Origin: Lachnospiraceae bacterium
GTDB lineage: Bacteria; Bacillota; Clostridia; Lachnospirales; Lachnospiraceae
Direction: 5' to 3'
Assembly: GCA_024403485.1 (NCBI GenBank)
Contig: JAKSRT010000017.1
Coordinates: 1-33,946 of the forward strand
DNA length: 33,946 bases
Below, piece after piece: positions 1-7,879 of this stretch. Under the pieces are notes generated by a model. It made no database searches. It saw only the letters and a program-made list of their open reading frames with translations, and was not told where the DNA came from. A program made the translations under genes and the position numbers. How positions within the stretch are numbered: the stretch's first letter is position 1; every line of letters starts with the position of its first letter.

Positions 1-380
1 GATGCCTGATTTAGCGAAGTTTCTGGGAGGTTGGCATATAAAAAGCAAGAAACCGAAAATTTAGATGCCTGATTTAGCGAAGTTTCTGGGAGGTTGGCAT
101 ATAAAAAGCAAGAAACCGGAAATTTAGATGCCTGATTTAGCGAAGTTTCTGGGAGGTCGGCATATAAAAAGCAAGAAACCGGAAAATTATATGCCGGATT
201 TAGTGAAGTTTAAGAGTGGTTGGCATATAAAAAGCAAGAAACCGGAAACTTAGATGCCTGATTTAGCGAAGTTTCTGGGAGGTTGGCATATAAAAAGCAA
301 TAATGCCAGAAAATTAGATGCCGGAGCCGGCGAAGCACGTGAGAAAATGGCATCTAAAAATGTGAGAATTCAGAAACTTA
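1..380. repeat. Tandem array of about six ~63-bp units at the contig edge
   Basis: Units begin at 1, 64, 127, 190, 253 and 317. The first four are exactly 63 bp and the last two are 64 bp; a degenerate seventh start lies at 381. Units 1 and 2 differ by a single base. Unit 4 is more divergent, and units 5-6 decay towards the GH27 gene. Each unit opens with ATGCC and carries GGCAT about 32 bases later, so short ATGCC/GGCAT arms recur through the array. Because 63 is 21 codons, one plus-strand frame stays open from unit to unit: it starts at each ATG (positions 2, 65, 128) and ends at a TAG that directly abuts the next ATG. The array reaches base 1, so its full length is unknown. I do not recognise the element. 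Confidence 0.9.
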
Positions 381-461
381 GATGCTTATGATGCCGGAGC
401 CGCCTGGTTCGTCGAAGCTTGTGAGAAGCCTGATAATGGTGAGAAAAGGAGACATATAATT

Positions 462-2288
462 GTGAAGTTTGATATTGAAAGACCCTATGAACCTAAAAAT
501 TCAGAATACCGATTTGACAGCTTTGCTTCAGGAAAAACACTTTTGAACAAAAAGAAAAATATTCTTCCGCCTATGGGTTGGAACAGCTGGAATGCATTTG
601 GAAGCGGTAATACCGAAAAGTTGACAAAGATTATGGCTGACTGCTTTATTGAGCTTGGTCTTGATAAGCTTGGATATAAATATCTTGTATTGGATGACGG
701 ATGTTACCTTCCGGAGCGTGTTGACGGTAAAGTAGCTAATGAAGAAACTAAATTTTCGCAAGGATTCAAAGCTCTTTCTGATTATATACACTCAAAAGGC
801 CTTAAATTCGGAATGTATAACGATGTGGGAACCAACCTGTGTGCCGGAGCATATGTAGGTACCTGCGGGCATGAAGAAACGGATGCACAATGCTATGTAA
901 ATTGGGGTGTTGATTTCCTTAAGGTTGATAACTGCTATTATCCCTGGGATAATGCTACTTTTTCGGATGCTCAGAATGCAAGATATGTTTATGCTCCAAA
1001 TATCAAATCCATAAGTCTTGAGAAGGTAAGTGATGAAGCTGATGGAAAAGCATCAAATACTAATACTGCTATAAAATCCGCTGCTTCAGATGGAGTTTTG
1101 TGGGGAGAGGGTGCTTATGTAAAAGAAGATTATGTGACTTCCATAGGAACCTTTGACGGTACCGGTCCGGAGCATTCCCCCGTAGGTCCCCTGTCTTCGG
1201 AATTAAGATTTATTATTTCAGAAGCTCCCGGTGAATATTTGTTAAAGGTTGAATATTCAACGGGCAGAGAAGTGGGCGTAGGCTCATGGCTTCAGATCGG
1301 AATTAACAGAGCTGAAAGTGCAGAAGCTGATATCGTTTACGACGACTTTGTCGAGGAAACGAAGAACGGTTCTTTTGCGTGGACAGAACCTATAAAAATC
1401 AGCATTTCACATGGTGAAAATATTATCAGAATAATGAACCACAGAAGGCAGGAAAATACGCTCTGTTCATATGCTAAACTTCTTGAAGGGTTGAATAAGG
1501 CAGATCCGAACCACAATATTATTCTTTCTCTTTGTGAATGGGGTAAAACACAGCCGCATCAGTGGGGATATAAAGTAGGAGACAGCTGGAGAATCCTTAA
1601 TGATATAACCTTCAGGGTCGGCGCAGACGGAGACCCCGGCCATGCAGACTGGGAGTCGGATTATACTCCCGGAGTGGCGCCCCAGTATAACAAGGCTGTT
1701 ATTATGGATGAATTTGCCGGTCTTGACCTTGGCTGGAACGATCCCGACATGATGATGATTGGTATGGATGGCCTTGATATGACTCAATGCGCAACACATA
1801 TGGCAATGTGGTGCATTATGAATTCACCGTTGATGCTGGGCCTCGATTTAAGAAGGGTAAATAAAGGAGATGATATATATACAATCATTACCAATACGGA
1901 TTTAATTGCCCTTAATCAGGACAGACTGGGCATTCAGGGTAAGCGAATATACTGCAGTAATATTGTCACAGATCCTTCAACAACATATGTAAGGGACAAT
2001 AAAAGAGTTGATGCAGTGGCAAAGCCTCTTTCCGACGGAAGTGTGGCACTTGCATTCTTTAATCTTGACAAGGACAACAAGAGTGATTCACAAATCACCA
2101 TATCCAAAGACGATATTATTTCCTTTATCGGTAATAAAATGGTGAATAAAGAATGCTTTGAAAAAGCGGGTTCCTATGAGATTAGAAATCTTTGGACAAA
2201 AGAAACCGCCACAAATTCAGACGGAAAGTTTACTGCGCCTGTTTTGGAGCCCTGCGGCAACTATGTAATAAAAATAACTCCGGTTTAA
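462..2288 (+). CDS. GH27 alpha-galactosidase-like glycoside hydrolase with an inserted beta-rich domain
   Basis: This retaining glycosidase probably releases terminal alpha-galactosyl (or beta-L-arabinopyranosyl) residues from plant oligosaccharides in the cytoplasm, as no signal peptide is present. The (beta/alpha)8 barrel opens with PPMGWNSWNAFG. The nucleophile is Asp156 in KVDNC, and the proton donor is Asp381 in the SWRxxxD segment. WNDPDMM and the SPLMLG segment follow, then a C-terminal beta domain. About 160 residues (roughly 173-335) are inserted in the barrel, between NARY and SYAKL; they look like a carbohydrate-binding beta-sandwich and explain the large size (608 residues against about 400 for a bare GH27). 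The GTG start is supported by AAAAGGAG ten bases upstream. It leads a three-gene operon. The GH27 family is secure; the substrate is inferred. Confidence 0.88.
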   Translation: MKFDIERPYEPKNSEYRFDSFASGKTLLNKKKNILPPMGWNSWNAFGSGNTEKLTKIMADCFIELGLDKLGYKYLVLDDGCYLPERVDGKVANEETKFSQGFKALSDYIHSKGLKFGMYNDVGTNLCAGAYVGTCGHEETDAQCYVNWGVDFLKVDNCYYPWDNATFSDAQNARYVYAPNIKSISLEKVSDEADGKASNTNTAIKSAASDGVLWGEGAYVKEDYVTSIGTFDGTGPEHSPVGPLSSELRFIISEAPGEYLLKVEYSTGREVGVGSWLQIGINRAESAEADIVYDDFVEETKNGSFAWTEPIKISISHGENIIRIMNHRRQENTLCSYAKLLEGLNKADPNHNIILSLCEWGKTQPHQWGYKVGDSWRILNDITFRVGADGDPGHADWESDYTPGVAPQYNKAVIMDEFAGLDLGWNDPDMMMIGMDGLDMTQCATHMAMWCIMNSPLMLGLDLRRVNKGDDIYTIITNTDLIALNQDRLGIQGKRIYCSNIVTDPSTTYVRDNKRVDAVAKPLSDGSVALAFFNLDKDNKSDSQITISKDDIISFIGNKMVNKECFEKAGSYEIRNLWTKETATNSDGKFTAPVLEPCGNYVIKITPV

Positions 2289-2302
2289 AGGCCTTTGTAT
2301 TA

Positions 2303-2707
2303 ATGGGAAACGAAACGATGTATAGCGATAAAAAATATCTTTCCCGGGGGGAGTTCATAGAGCAGCTCGGATATTCAATCGAAGAAGCCATTGAACTTGG
2401 TATTGCCGAAACGGAAGACCGTTTGTTTTTTGAAAAAAATATCGAGCGAAGAACTGCAGTAAGAATTATTCATGAATATATGAAGAGATGTTTAAACTTG
2501 CCGGATTTGGATGATATATCAGAGGCTGAAAAACTTAAAGATTTATATGATTGTCATATATGTGTAAATCATATTGCTCAGGTTTTTTGCCGAGGCATAA
2601 TGAACGAATACAAACCGGGGGAATTCGGACTTAAATGTTACATTTCGAAAGAAGAAGCGAAAAATATAGCAAAAAGAATTAATGACATTAGGGGGTTAAC
2701 ATGTTAA
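2303..2707 (+). CDS. Small SLH-like protein of unknown function
   Basis: This 134-residue protein sits between the GH27 and GH31 genes and overlaps the latter by 7 bases, so it is very probably co-translated. I start it at ATG 2303, just after the GH27 stop and preceded by AAAGG; an open frame extends further upstream but runs inside the GH27 gene. Two stretches resemble S-layer-homology repeats: the N-terminal YLSRGEFIEQLGYS segment, and a C-terminal unit of acidic DLDDIS, then a GIMNEY turn, then ISKEEAKNIAKRI. There is no signal peptide, and no glycosidase or transporter motif. It has several cysteines, unusual for an exported SLH protein. The role is unknown. A cytosolic partner of the flanking enzymes is possible but only guessed from position. 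Confidence 0.65.
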   Translation: MGNETMYSDKKYLSRGEFIEQLGYSIEEAIELGIAETEDRLFFEKNIERRTAVRIIHEYMKRCLNLPDLDDISEAEKLKDLYDCHICVNHIAQVFCRGIMNEYKPGEFGLKCYISKEEAKNIAKRINDIRGLTC

Positions 2708-5046
2708 CAGCAAACAAGGCACCGTCAAGAGCGGTAAAAAAGATTGAGAAAAAAGAAAATTATTTGTACCTGGTTTCAGAGTATTCAACCACAAGAATTG
2801 CTTTTAAAACTCCGTGTATTGCAGCAGTTACGGTATCCAGGGGAGATTTTGATACGCTGGAAAAGCCCGGCGTTATTAAAAAGGACTTTTGCAGTGAATG
2901 GGACTATTGTGAAAATGCCGATTATGTGGAAATCAAATCATCGGAAGTGATTTTAAGGGTTTCAAAAAAGGATTCTTCAATCGGCTTTTACGATTTATCG
3001 GGTGAGCTGTTATTCGAAGAAGCAGGTAAGTATCCCGTTGAGTTTGAAGAATATGATACATATCTCTTGACGGGGGAGGGCTCAAAAACAGAGGTTATCC
3101 AGACTCCGGACGGAGAAAAGACTGTAATCCGAGAAGCGGTTAAGCAGTATAACGGTAAATCAAACCATATTACCTGGCATCCTGTTTTTAAAGACGAGGC
3201 ACTATATGGTCTTGGACAGCACGAAGAAGGCTACGGAAATCTAAGAGGCAAGACTGTTTACGTGCATCAGGCCAACAGAAAAATAGCAGTTCCCATGATA
3301 GTATCAACAAAAGGATACGGTATATTAATGGATACATACAGTCCTGTTATTTTTAACGATTCCGCAAATGAACCGTATATATATAATGAATCAGCCCATG
3401 ACTGGGATTATTACTTTATTAAGGGATATAAGGAGAACTCAGATAATATATGTTCGGCGATGGACGGAGTAATTGCCGGATATCGTGAACTTACCGGAAA
3501 GGCTTCACTGCTTCCCAAATGGGCTTTTGGATATGTTCAGTCCAAGGAACGCTACGAGGATGAAACGCAGATACTTGAAACAGTTAAAAAATCCAGAGAA
3601 CTGGGACTTGGCATGGACTGTATAGTTTTAGACTGGATATCCTGGGAAGACGGAAAGTGGGGACAGAAAACCTTTGATAAAAAGAGGTTTGGAAACGCAA
3701 AAGAAATGATAGACAGTCTTCATAAGGACGGCGTTCATTTTATGATATCCGTTTGGCCCACAACAGATCCAAGCTGTGATAACAACCGGGAGTTCAAAGA
3801 AGCAGGCTTACTTATTAACGCATCCAATCTTTATAATCCCTTTCTAAAAGAAGGCCGTGATATGTATTGGAAGCAGCTTAATGAAGAACATTGGCCCAGT
3901 GGTGTTGATTCCTGGTGGTGTGACAGCTCAGAACCCATTACACCCGAATGGAGTGTCAGAACACGTCCTGAGCCGTCAGCTCTTTTTCAGGAATACTGCA
4001 AGGAACTTGGTCTTCGTGTAACCGATGAAATGTCCAATGCTTTCAGCCTGTTCCATGCCCAGGGCATTTATGAGGGGCAAAGAGGCGAAATGGATAAGGC
4101 CAAAGCCTCCAATCCTGACTACAAAGAAAAAAGAGTTTGTAATCTGACTAGAAGCGCATATACAGGACAGCAGAGAATGGGTACCATTATGTGGTCCGGA
4201 GACATTGCAGCATCCTGGAAAACCTATAAAGAACAGATCGGTACCGGACTTAATTTCTGCGCATCAGGCTTCCCGTACTGGACTGTGGATGTGGGAGCAT
4301 TCTTTGTAAAGCCCGGAGATTTCTGGTACTGGGACGGAGATTATGAAGATCCGGTCAATAATCCCGGGTACGGAGAATTATATACAAGATGGTATCAGTG
4401 GGCGGCATTTTTACCGGTATTCAGATGTCACGGAACGGATTTGGACAGAGAAATGTGGGTTTTCGGTGAAGACGGAAATATGTTTTACGATGCAATGAAA
4501 AAGGTAAATAAGCTAAGGTATGAACTTATTCCGTATATATATTCCGAAGCCGGAAAAACATGGCATAATGACGGCTCAATAATGAGAAACCTTTCATTTG
4601 AGTTTTCGGATGATAAAAACGTATGGGATATAACGGATCAGTATATGTTTGGTGAGAGTATTATGGTTTGCCCTGTGGTTGAACCCATGTATTATGACAA
4701 TGATGGCAGAGAAATACATAAATCTCATACCAGAAAGGTATATCTTCCGAAAGGCACCTGCTGGTTCGATTTTTATACCAAAGAAAAATATGAAGGCGGC
4801 CGGTATATAGAGGTGCAAGCGGATATTGACAGGATTCCGTTATTTGTAAAGAACGGAAGTATTATTCCAACCGGTGAATTTGCATTGTCCACTTCAGAAC
4901 AGCGTGAAGATATTAAATATCAGGTATATTCCGATAAACCCTGCACATATGATTTATATCAGGATGCGGGAGACGGATATGCTTATGAAACGGGAGAGTA
5001 TACTCTTAAAACAATAAAATATGACGGTGAAAAAATAACCGAATAA
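2701..5046 (+). CDS. GH31 glycoside hydrolase, alpha-xylosidase-type
   Basis: This is a 781-residue cytoplasmic GH31 enzyme acting on alpha-linked glycosides. The N-terminal beta domain is followed by a barrel with the nucleophile Asp408 in WWCDSSEP and the acid/base Asp501 in WSGDIAASW, then C-terminal beta domains. The stretch around LTRSAYTGQQRMGTIMW and FPYWTVDVGAFF resembles the bacterial xyloglucan alpha-xylosidase branch rather than the maltase branch seen in the second GH31 of this window. That subfamily reading is from memory and not tested. AGGGGG lies five bases before the ATG. The gene overlaps the SLH-like gene and is followed at once by a strong terminator. Paired with GH27, it suggests trimming of galactosylated or xylosylated hemicellulose oligosaccharides. 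Confidence 0.85.
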   Translation: MLTANKAPSRAVKKIEKKENYLYLVSEYSTTRIAFKTPCIAAVTVSRGDFDTLEKPGVIKKDFCSEWDYCENADYVEIKSSEVILRVSKKDSSIGFYDLSGELLFEEAGKYPVEFEEYDTYLLTGEGSKTEVIQTPDGEKTVIREAVKQYNGKSNHITWHPVFKDEALYGLGQHEEGYGNLRGKTVYVHQANRKIAVPMIVSTKGYGILMDTYSPVIFNDSANEPYIYNESAHDWDYYFIKGYKENSDNICSAMDGVIAGYRELTGKASLLPKWAFGYVQSKERYEDETQILETVKKSRELGLGMDCIVLDWISWEDGKWGQKTFDKKRFGNAKEMIDSLHKDGVHFMISVWPTTDPSCDNNREFKEAGLLINASNLYNPFLKEGRDMYWKQLNEEHWPSGVDSWWCDSSEPITPEWSVRTRPEPSALFQEYCKELGLRVTDEMSNAFSLFHAQGIYEGQRGEMDKAKASNPDYKEKRVCNLTRSAYTGQQRMGTIMWSGDIAASWKTYKEQIGTGLNFCASGFPYWTVDVGAFFVKPGDFWYWDGDYEDPVNNPGYGELYTRWYQWAAFLPVFRCHGTDLDREMWVFGEDGNMFYDAMKKVNKLRYELIPYIYSEAGKTWHNDGSIMRNLSFEFSDDKNVWDITDQYMFGESIMVCPVVEPMYYDNDGREIHKSHTRKVYLPKGTCWFDFYTKEKYEGGRYIEVQADIDRIPLFVKNGSIIPTGEFALSTSEQREDIKYQVYSDKPCTYDLYQDAGDGYAYETGEYTLKTIKYDGEKITE

Positions 5047-5051
5047 TTTTT

Positions 5052-5085
5052 AAAACAGTCGTGAGGAAGCTCACGGCTGTTTTTT
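5052..5085 (+). terminator. Intrinsic terminator of the GH27-SLH-GH31 operon
   Basis: A 14-bp stem, AAAACAGTCGTGAG against CTCACGGCTGTTTT with one G-U pair, has a GAAG tetraloop and runs into a T tract. It starts six bases after the GH31 stop. Confidence 0.9.
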
Positions 5086-5158
5086 GGTGAATATGCATAA
5101 ATCTTAAATATAAAAATTGAGTAAAACGTATAATTGCAAAAATATTACAAAAATATCC

Positions 5159-5213
5159 TTTACACTACCCGTTGTATATGTTAAATTTCACATATAAACA
5201 CTAGTATACAAGT
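5159..5213 (+). promoter_or_regulatory. Promoter and GTATAC-centred operator upstream of the GntR gene
   Basis: A likely -35 TTTACA (5159-5164) is followed after 16 bases by TTAAAT (5181-5186). Just downstream, at the expected start of transcription, lies ACTaGTATACaAGT (5200-5213). This is palindromic except at the two lower-case bases. FCD-type GntR regulators such as UxuR and ExuR bind sites with a central GTATAC. The position suggests autorepression of the regulator-transporter operon. The palindrome is seen directly; the promoter boxes are moderate matches. Confidence 0.55.
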
Positions 5214-5272
5214 GGACTAGAATTAAAAATATGCATTTTGCACAAGTATATTGGTGATATATAGGAGTGTAA

Positions 5273-5947
5273 ATGAATAATACCGAAAGAATTGCGGGAG
5301 AGACCGCAAGAGACTTTGCTCTTCGTGTTATTAGGGACAATATAGTGTCGTTGGATTTAAAACCCGGAACACTTGTCTCGGAAAATGAAATAGCTTTCGA
5401 ACTGGGATTATCAAGAACTCCGGTAAGAGAAGCTATCATAGAACTTTCAAAAGCTTCGATTATTGAAATATATCCCCAAAAAGGTTCTTATGTATCTCTC
5501 ATTGATTCAAAAATGGTAGAAGAGTCGAGATTCTTAAGAAATGTTTTGGATAGTGCGGTAATAGAGGTTGCCTGTGACTTAGCATCGGATAAAGATTTAA
5601 ATGAGATGGAAGAAAATGTTCTTTTGCAGGAATTTTTCTTAAGCAGAGGCGAAAACGAAAAAATATATCCGCTGGATAATGACTTTCATAAAATGATATA
5701 TAACATTGCCGAAAAGAGGAATATTTATGAAATGCGCTCGATAATGATGATTCATTTCGACAGAGTAAGAACTCTTTCGGTGGAAACGGTCAAGGATTTG
5801 AAAATTGTTTCCGATCATCGCGGCATGTACGAAGCAATAAAAAATCATGACAAAGAAAAAGCGGTCCAGCTTGTTAATAAGCATTTGGGACGTTACCAGT
5901 TTGATGAAAATGCTATCAGAGAACAATTCTCTGAATATTTTAAATAA
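5273..5947 (+). CDS. GntR-family (FCD subfamily) transcriptional regulator
   Basis: This 224-residue repressor-type protein has an N-terminal winged helix-turn-helix (about residues 12-75, with LSENEIAFELGLSRTPVREA). An all-helical FCD ligand-binding domain follows, with the usual metal/ligand histidines in DFHKMIY, SDHRGMY and NKHLGRY. AGGAG lies six bases before the ATG. It is first in an operon, 18 bases ahead of the permease gene, and precedes the glucuronate catabolic genes. By analogy with UxuR/ExuR-type regulators, its effector is probably glucuronate or a uronate-derived acid. That is inference from the neighbours. Confidence 0.88.
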   Translation: MNNTERIAGETARDFALRVIRDNIVSLDLKPGTLVSENEIAFELGLSRTPVREAIIELSKASIIEIYPQKGSYVSLIDSKMVEESRFLRNVLDSAVIEVACDLASDKDLNEMEENVLLQEFFLSRGENEKIYPLDNDFHKMIYNIAEKRNIYEMRSIMMIHFDRVRTLSVETVKDLKIVSDHRGMYEAIKNHDKEKAVQLVNKHLGRYQFDENAIREQFSEYFK

Positions 5948-5965
5948 AACGGAGGTTTGGTTTAT

Positions 5966-6913
5966 ATGGCAAAAGACAGTACAAAGCCTATAACAAAAAA
6001 GAAGATTAATGCTTCATATCTTAAAAGATACTGGCAGTTATATCTTTTATTGCTTTTACCGTTGGTTTATTTTCTTGTATTCAGATATGCACCTATGTGG
6101 TATGTGCTTATCGCATTTAAGAAATACAGTATTGTACAGGGAATTCTTGATATGCCCTGGGCAAAGAATCACGGCTTTGAGTATTTCATAAAGGCATTCA
6201 GTAATAAGGACTTTACCAACTCACTTAGAAATACGGTTGTTCTTAACTTACTTGATTTGGTCATCGGTTTCCCGATCCCTATCATTTTTGCACTGATTTT
6301 GAACGAACTTCGAATCAAACCCTTTAAGAAAGCAGTTCAGACCATTGCTTATATGCCCCACTTCCTTTCATGGGTTATTATTTACGGTCTTGCTCTTCAG
6401 CTTTTTGCTCCCACAAACGGTTTGATTAATATGGTTATTACAAACCTTGGCGGAGAAAAAATTCATTTCCTGGACGATGCGGTGACATGGGTTAAAACTT
6501 ACATAGGTTTGGGTGTATGGCAGAGCTTTGGTTGGAACTCGATAGTATACCTTGCAGCTATTGCAGGTATTTCTCCTGAATTATATGAAGCTGCTTCTGT
6601 TGACGGCGCCGGCCGATTCAGAAAAATGTGGCATATCACATTACCCGGAATTAAACCCACCATAGTAGTACTTCTTATTATGGCACTTGGTAATATTATC
6701 GGTTCCGGATTCGACAGACCTTTCGCACTCCAGAATAACCTGGCAATGAAGTATGCAGAAGTTATTTCAACTTTCGTATATAAGAACGGTATTAAGGGAT
6801 TACAGTTCTCTCTTACAACAGCTGTAGGTTTATTCCAGTCTGTTGTTGGTGTGTTCTTCCTGTTGATGTCTAACTGGCTTGCCCGTAAGCTTGGCGAGCG
6901 TGGTATTTGGTAG
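5966..6913 (+). CDS. lplB: ABC transporter permease, LplB type
   Basis: This is the first integral-membrane subunit of an oligosaccharide ABC importer (CUT1 family). It has about six membrane helices beginning at YLLLLLPLVYFLVF. The cytoplasmic EAA loop reads EAASVDGAGRFRKMWHITLPGI from about residue 212 and contacts the ATPase. I start at ATG 5966 because GGAGG lies ten bases upstream; a TTG codon nine bases earlier would leave almost no spacing. LplB-type permeases import complex plant oligosaccharides, including aldouronic acids in Bacillales. The gene follows the GntR regulator closely. No ATPase gene is in the window, so a shared MsmK-like ATPase elsewhere is likely. Confidence 0.92.
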   Translation: MAKDSTKPITKKKINASYLKRYWQLYLLLLLPLVYFLVFRYAPMWYVLIAFKKYSIVQGILDMPWAKNHGFEYFIKAFSNKDFTNSLRNTVVLNLLDLVIGFPIPIIFALILNELRIKPFKKAVQTIAYMPHFLSWVIIYGLALQLFAPTNGLINMVITNLGGEKIHFLDDAVTWVKTYIGLGVWQSFGWNSIVYLAAIAGISPELYEAASVDGAGRFRKMWHITLPGIKPTIVVLLIMALGNIIGSGFDRPFALQNNLAMKYAEVISTFVYKNGIKGLQFSLTTAVGLFQSVVGVFFLLMSNWLARKLGERGIW

Positions 6914-6923
6914 GAGGTGTGAG

Positions 6924-7808
6924 ATGGAAGAGAATAGAATGATACACTCCTTCAAATCAAAAGTTGGAGACTGGTTTTTTGTACTGCTTTGCTTAGTTAT
7001 ATCAATTATTTGTTTGCTTCCCATGGTAAACCTTCTGGCAAGATCCTTATCCGGAGTTGATTATCTTGTAAAACATGAGGTTTACTTATGGCCCAAGGGT
7101 TGGAACGTAGATGCATATGCAACGGTTCTTACAGATATGAAATATATCAGATCCTTTATTTTCACTGCTGTGCTGACTCTTGTATGTACTCTGTTTTCGT
7201 TATTAATGACTACACTTTGTGCATACCCTTTGATCTTTGAAAACTTACGCGGAAGATCGTTATTCAATGTAATTATTACAATTACAATGTTCTTTAACGC
7301 AGGTACCATTCCCAACTACCTGCTTATGCAGAAATTAAACCTTTTGGACAGCCCTTTGGTTTTGATTCTGCCCGGATGCTTAAGTGTATACAACATGATA
7401 ATTATGAGAAGTTTCTTTTACGGAATTCCCGATTCCTTAAGAGAATCGGCTGAAATCGACGGAGCAAGCTTCTTTAGAATTCTTTTCAGCATTTACATTC
7501 CGCTTTCAAAACCTGTTTTGGCTACACTGGCCCTTTTCTATGCAGTAGGAAGATGGAACGGTTACTCTGATGCGTTGATGTACATAAAGAATAAGAATTA
7601 TTATCCCCTTCAGCTGTTGCTTTACAACATTCTGAACAATATTAACTCGGTAGAAGTTGCTACTCAGGAAGGTTTCTCGTCACCGGGTCTTTCCGAATCA
7701 TTAAAGGCAGCAATTGTAATGTTCTCTACAGTACCGATTCTTTGCATTTATCCTTTCCTTCAGAAGTACTTCATTCACGGAGTAACTCTTGGAGCGGTTA
7801 AGGAGTAA
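6924..7808 (+). CDS. ABC transporter permease, LplC/YtcP type
   Basis: This is the second permease subunit of the CUT1-family importer, 294 residues. The first helix is WFFVLLCLVISIICLLPMV. The EAA loop reads ESAEIDGASFFRILFSIYIP, followed by SKPVLATLALFYAVGRWN and a typical C-terminal GVTLGAVKE. ATG 6924 is preceded by TAGGAGG overlapping the stop region of the upstream permease. The two genes are ten bases apart and must be co-transcribed. Substrate specificity rests with the solute-binding protein downstream. Confidence 0.93.
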   Translation: MEENRMIHSFKSKVGDWFFVLLCLVISIICLLPMVNLLARSLSGVDYLVKHEVYLWPKGWNVDAYATVLTDMKYIRSFIFTAVLTLVCTLFSLLMTTLCAYPLIFENLRGRSLFNVIITITMFFNAGTIPNYLLMQKLNLLDSPLVLILPGCLSVYNMIIMRSFFYGIPDSLRESAEIDGASFFRILFSIYIPLSKPVLATLALFYAVGRWNGYSDALMYIKNKNYYPLQLLLYNILNNINSVEVATQEGFSSPGLSESLKAAIVMFSTVPILCIYPFLQKYFIHGVTLGAVKE

Positions 7809-7820
7809 TAAACGATATTT

Positions 7821-7838
7821 ACAGCTTTAAAGAGCTGT
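7821..7838 (+). promoter_or_regulatory. Small hairpin between permease and solute-binding protein genes
   Basis: ACAGCT, a 6-base loop and AGCTGT form a 6-bp stem in the 71-base gap. No T tract follows, so it is not a full terminator. Such a stem could mark an RNA-processing or partial-attenuation point that raises the binding-protein level relative to the permeases. Confidence 0.35.
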
Positions 7839-7879
7839 ATATATAAAAACATTTTTTCACAATAATAGGGAGGAAAGAA

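Noticed and set aside
1..380. Repeat block as a CRISPR array
   Set aside because: The 63-bp units are contiguous, with no variable spacers between short repeats, and no cas genes are nearby.
1467..1799. Antisense open frame of 110 codons within GH27, and similar long antisense frames in GH67, DUF554 and others
   Set aside because: No ribosome sites or family similarity; the opposite frame encodes conserved catalytic motifs, so these are shadows.
2192..2302. Longer start for the SLH-like gene
   Set aside because: The extension lies within the GH27 coding sequence and is basic and unlike the rest; ATG 2303 follows the GH27 stop with a suitable ribosome site.
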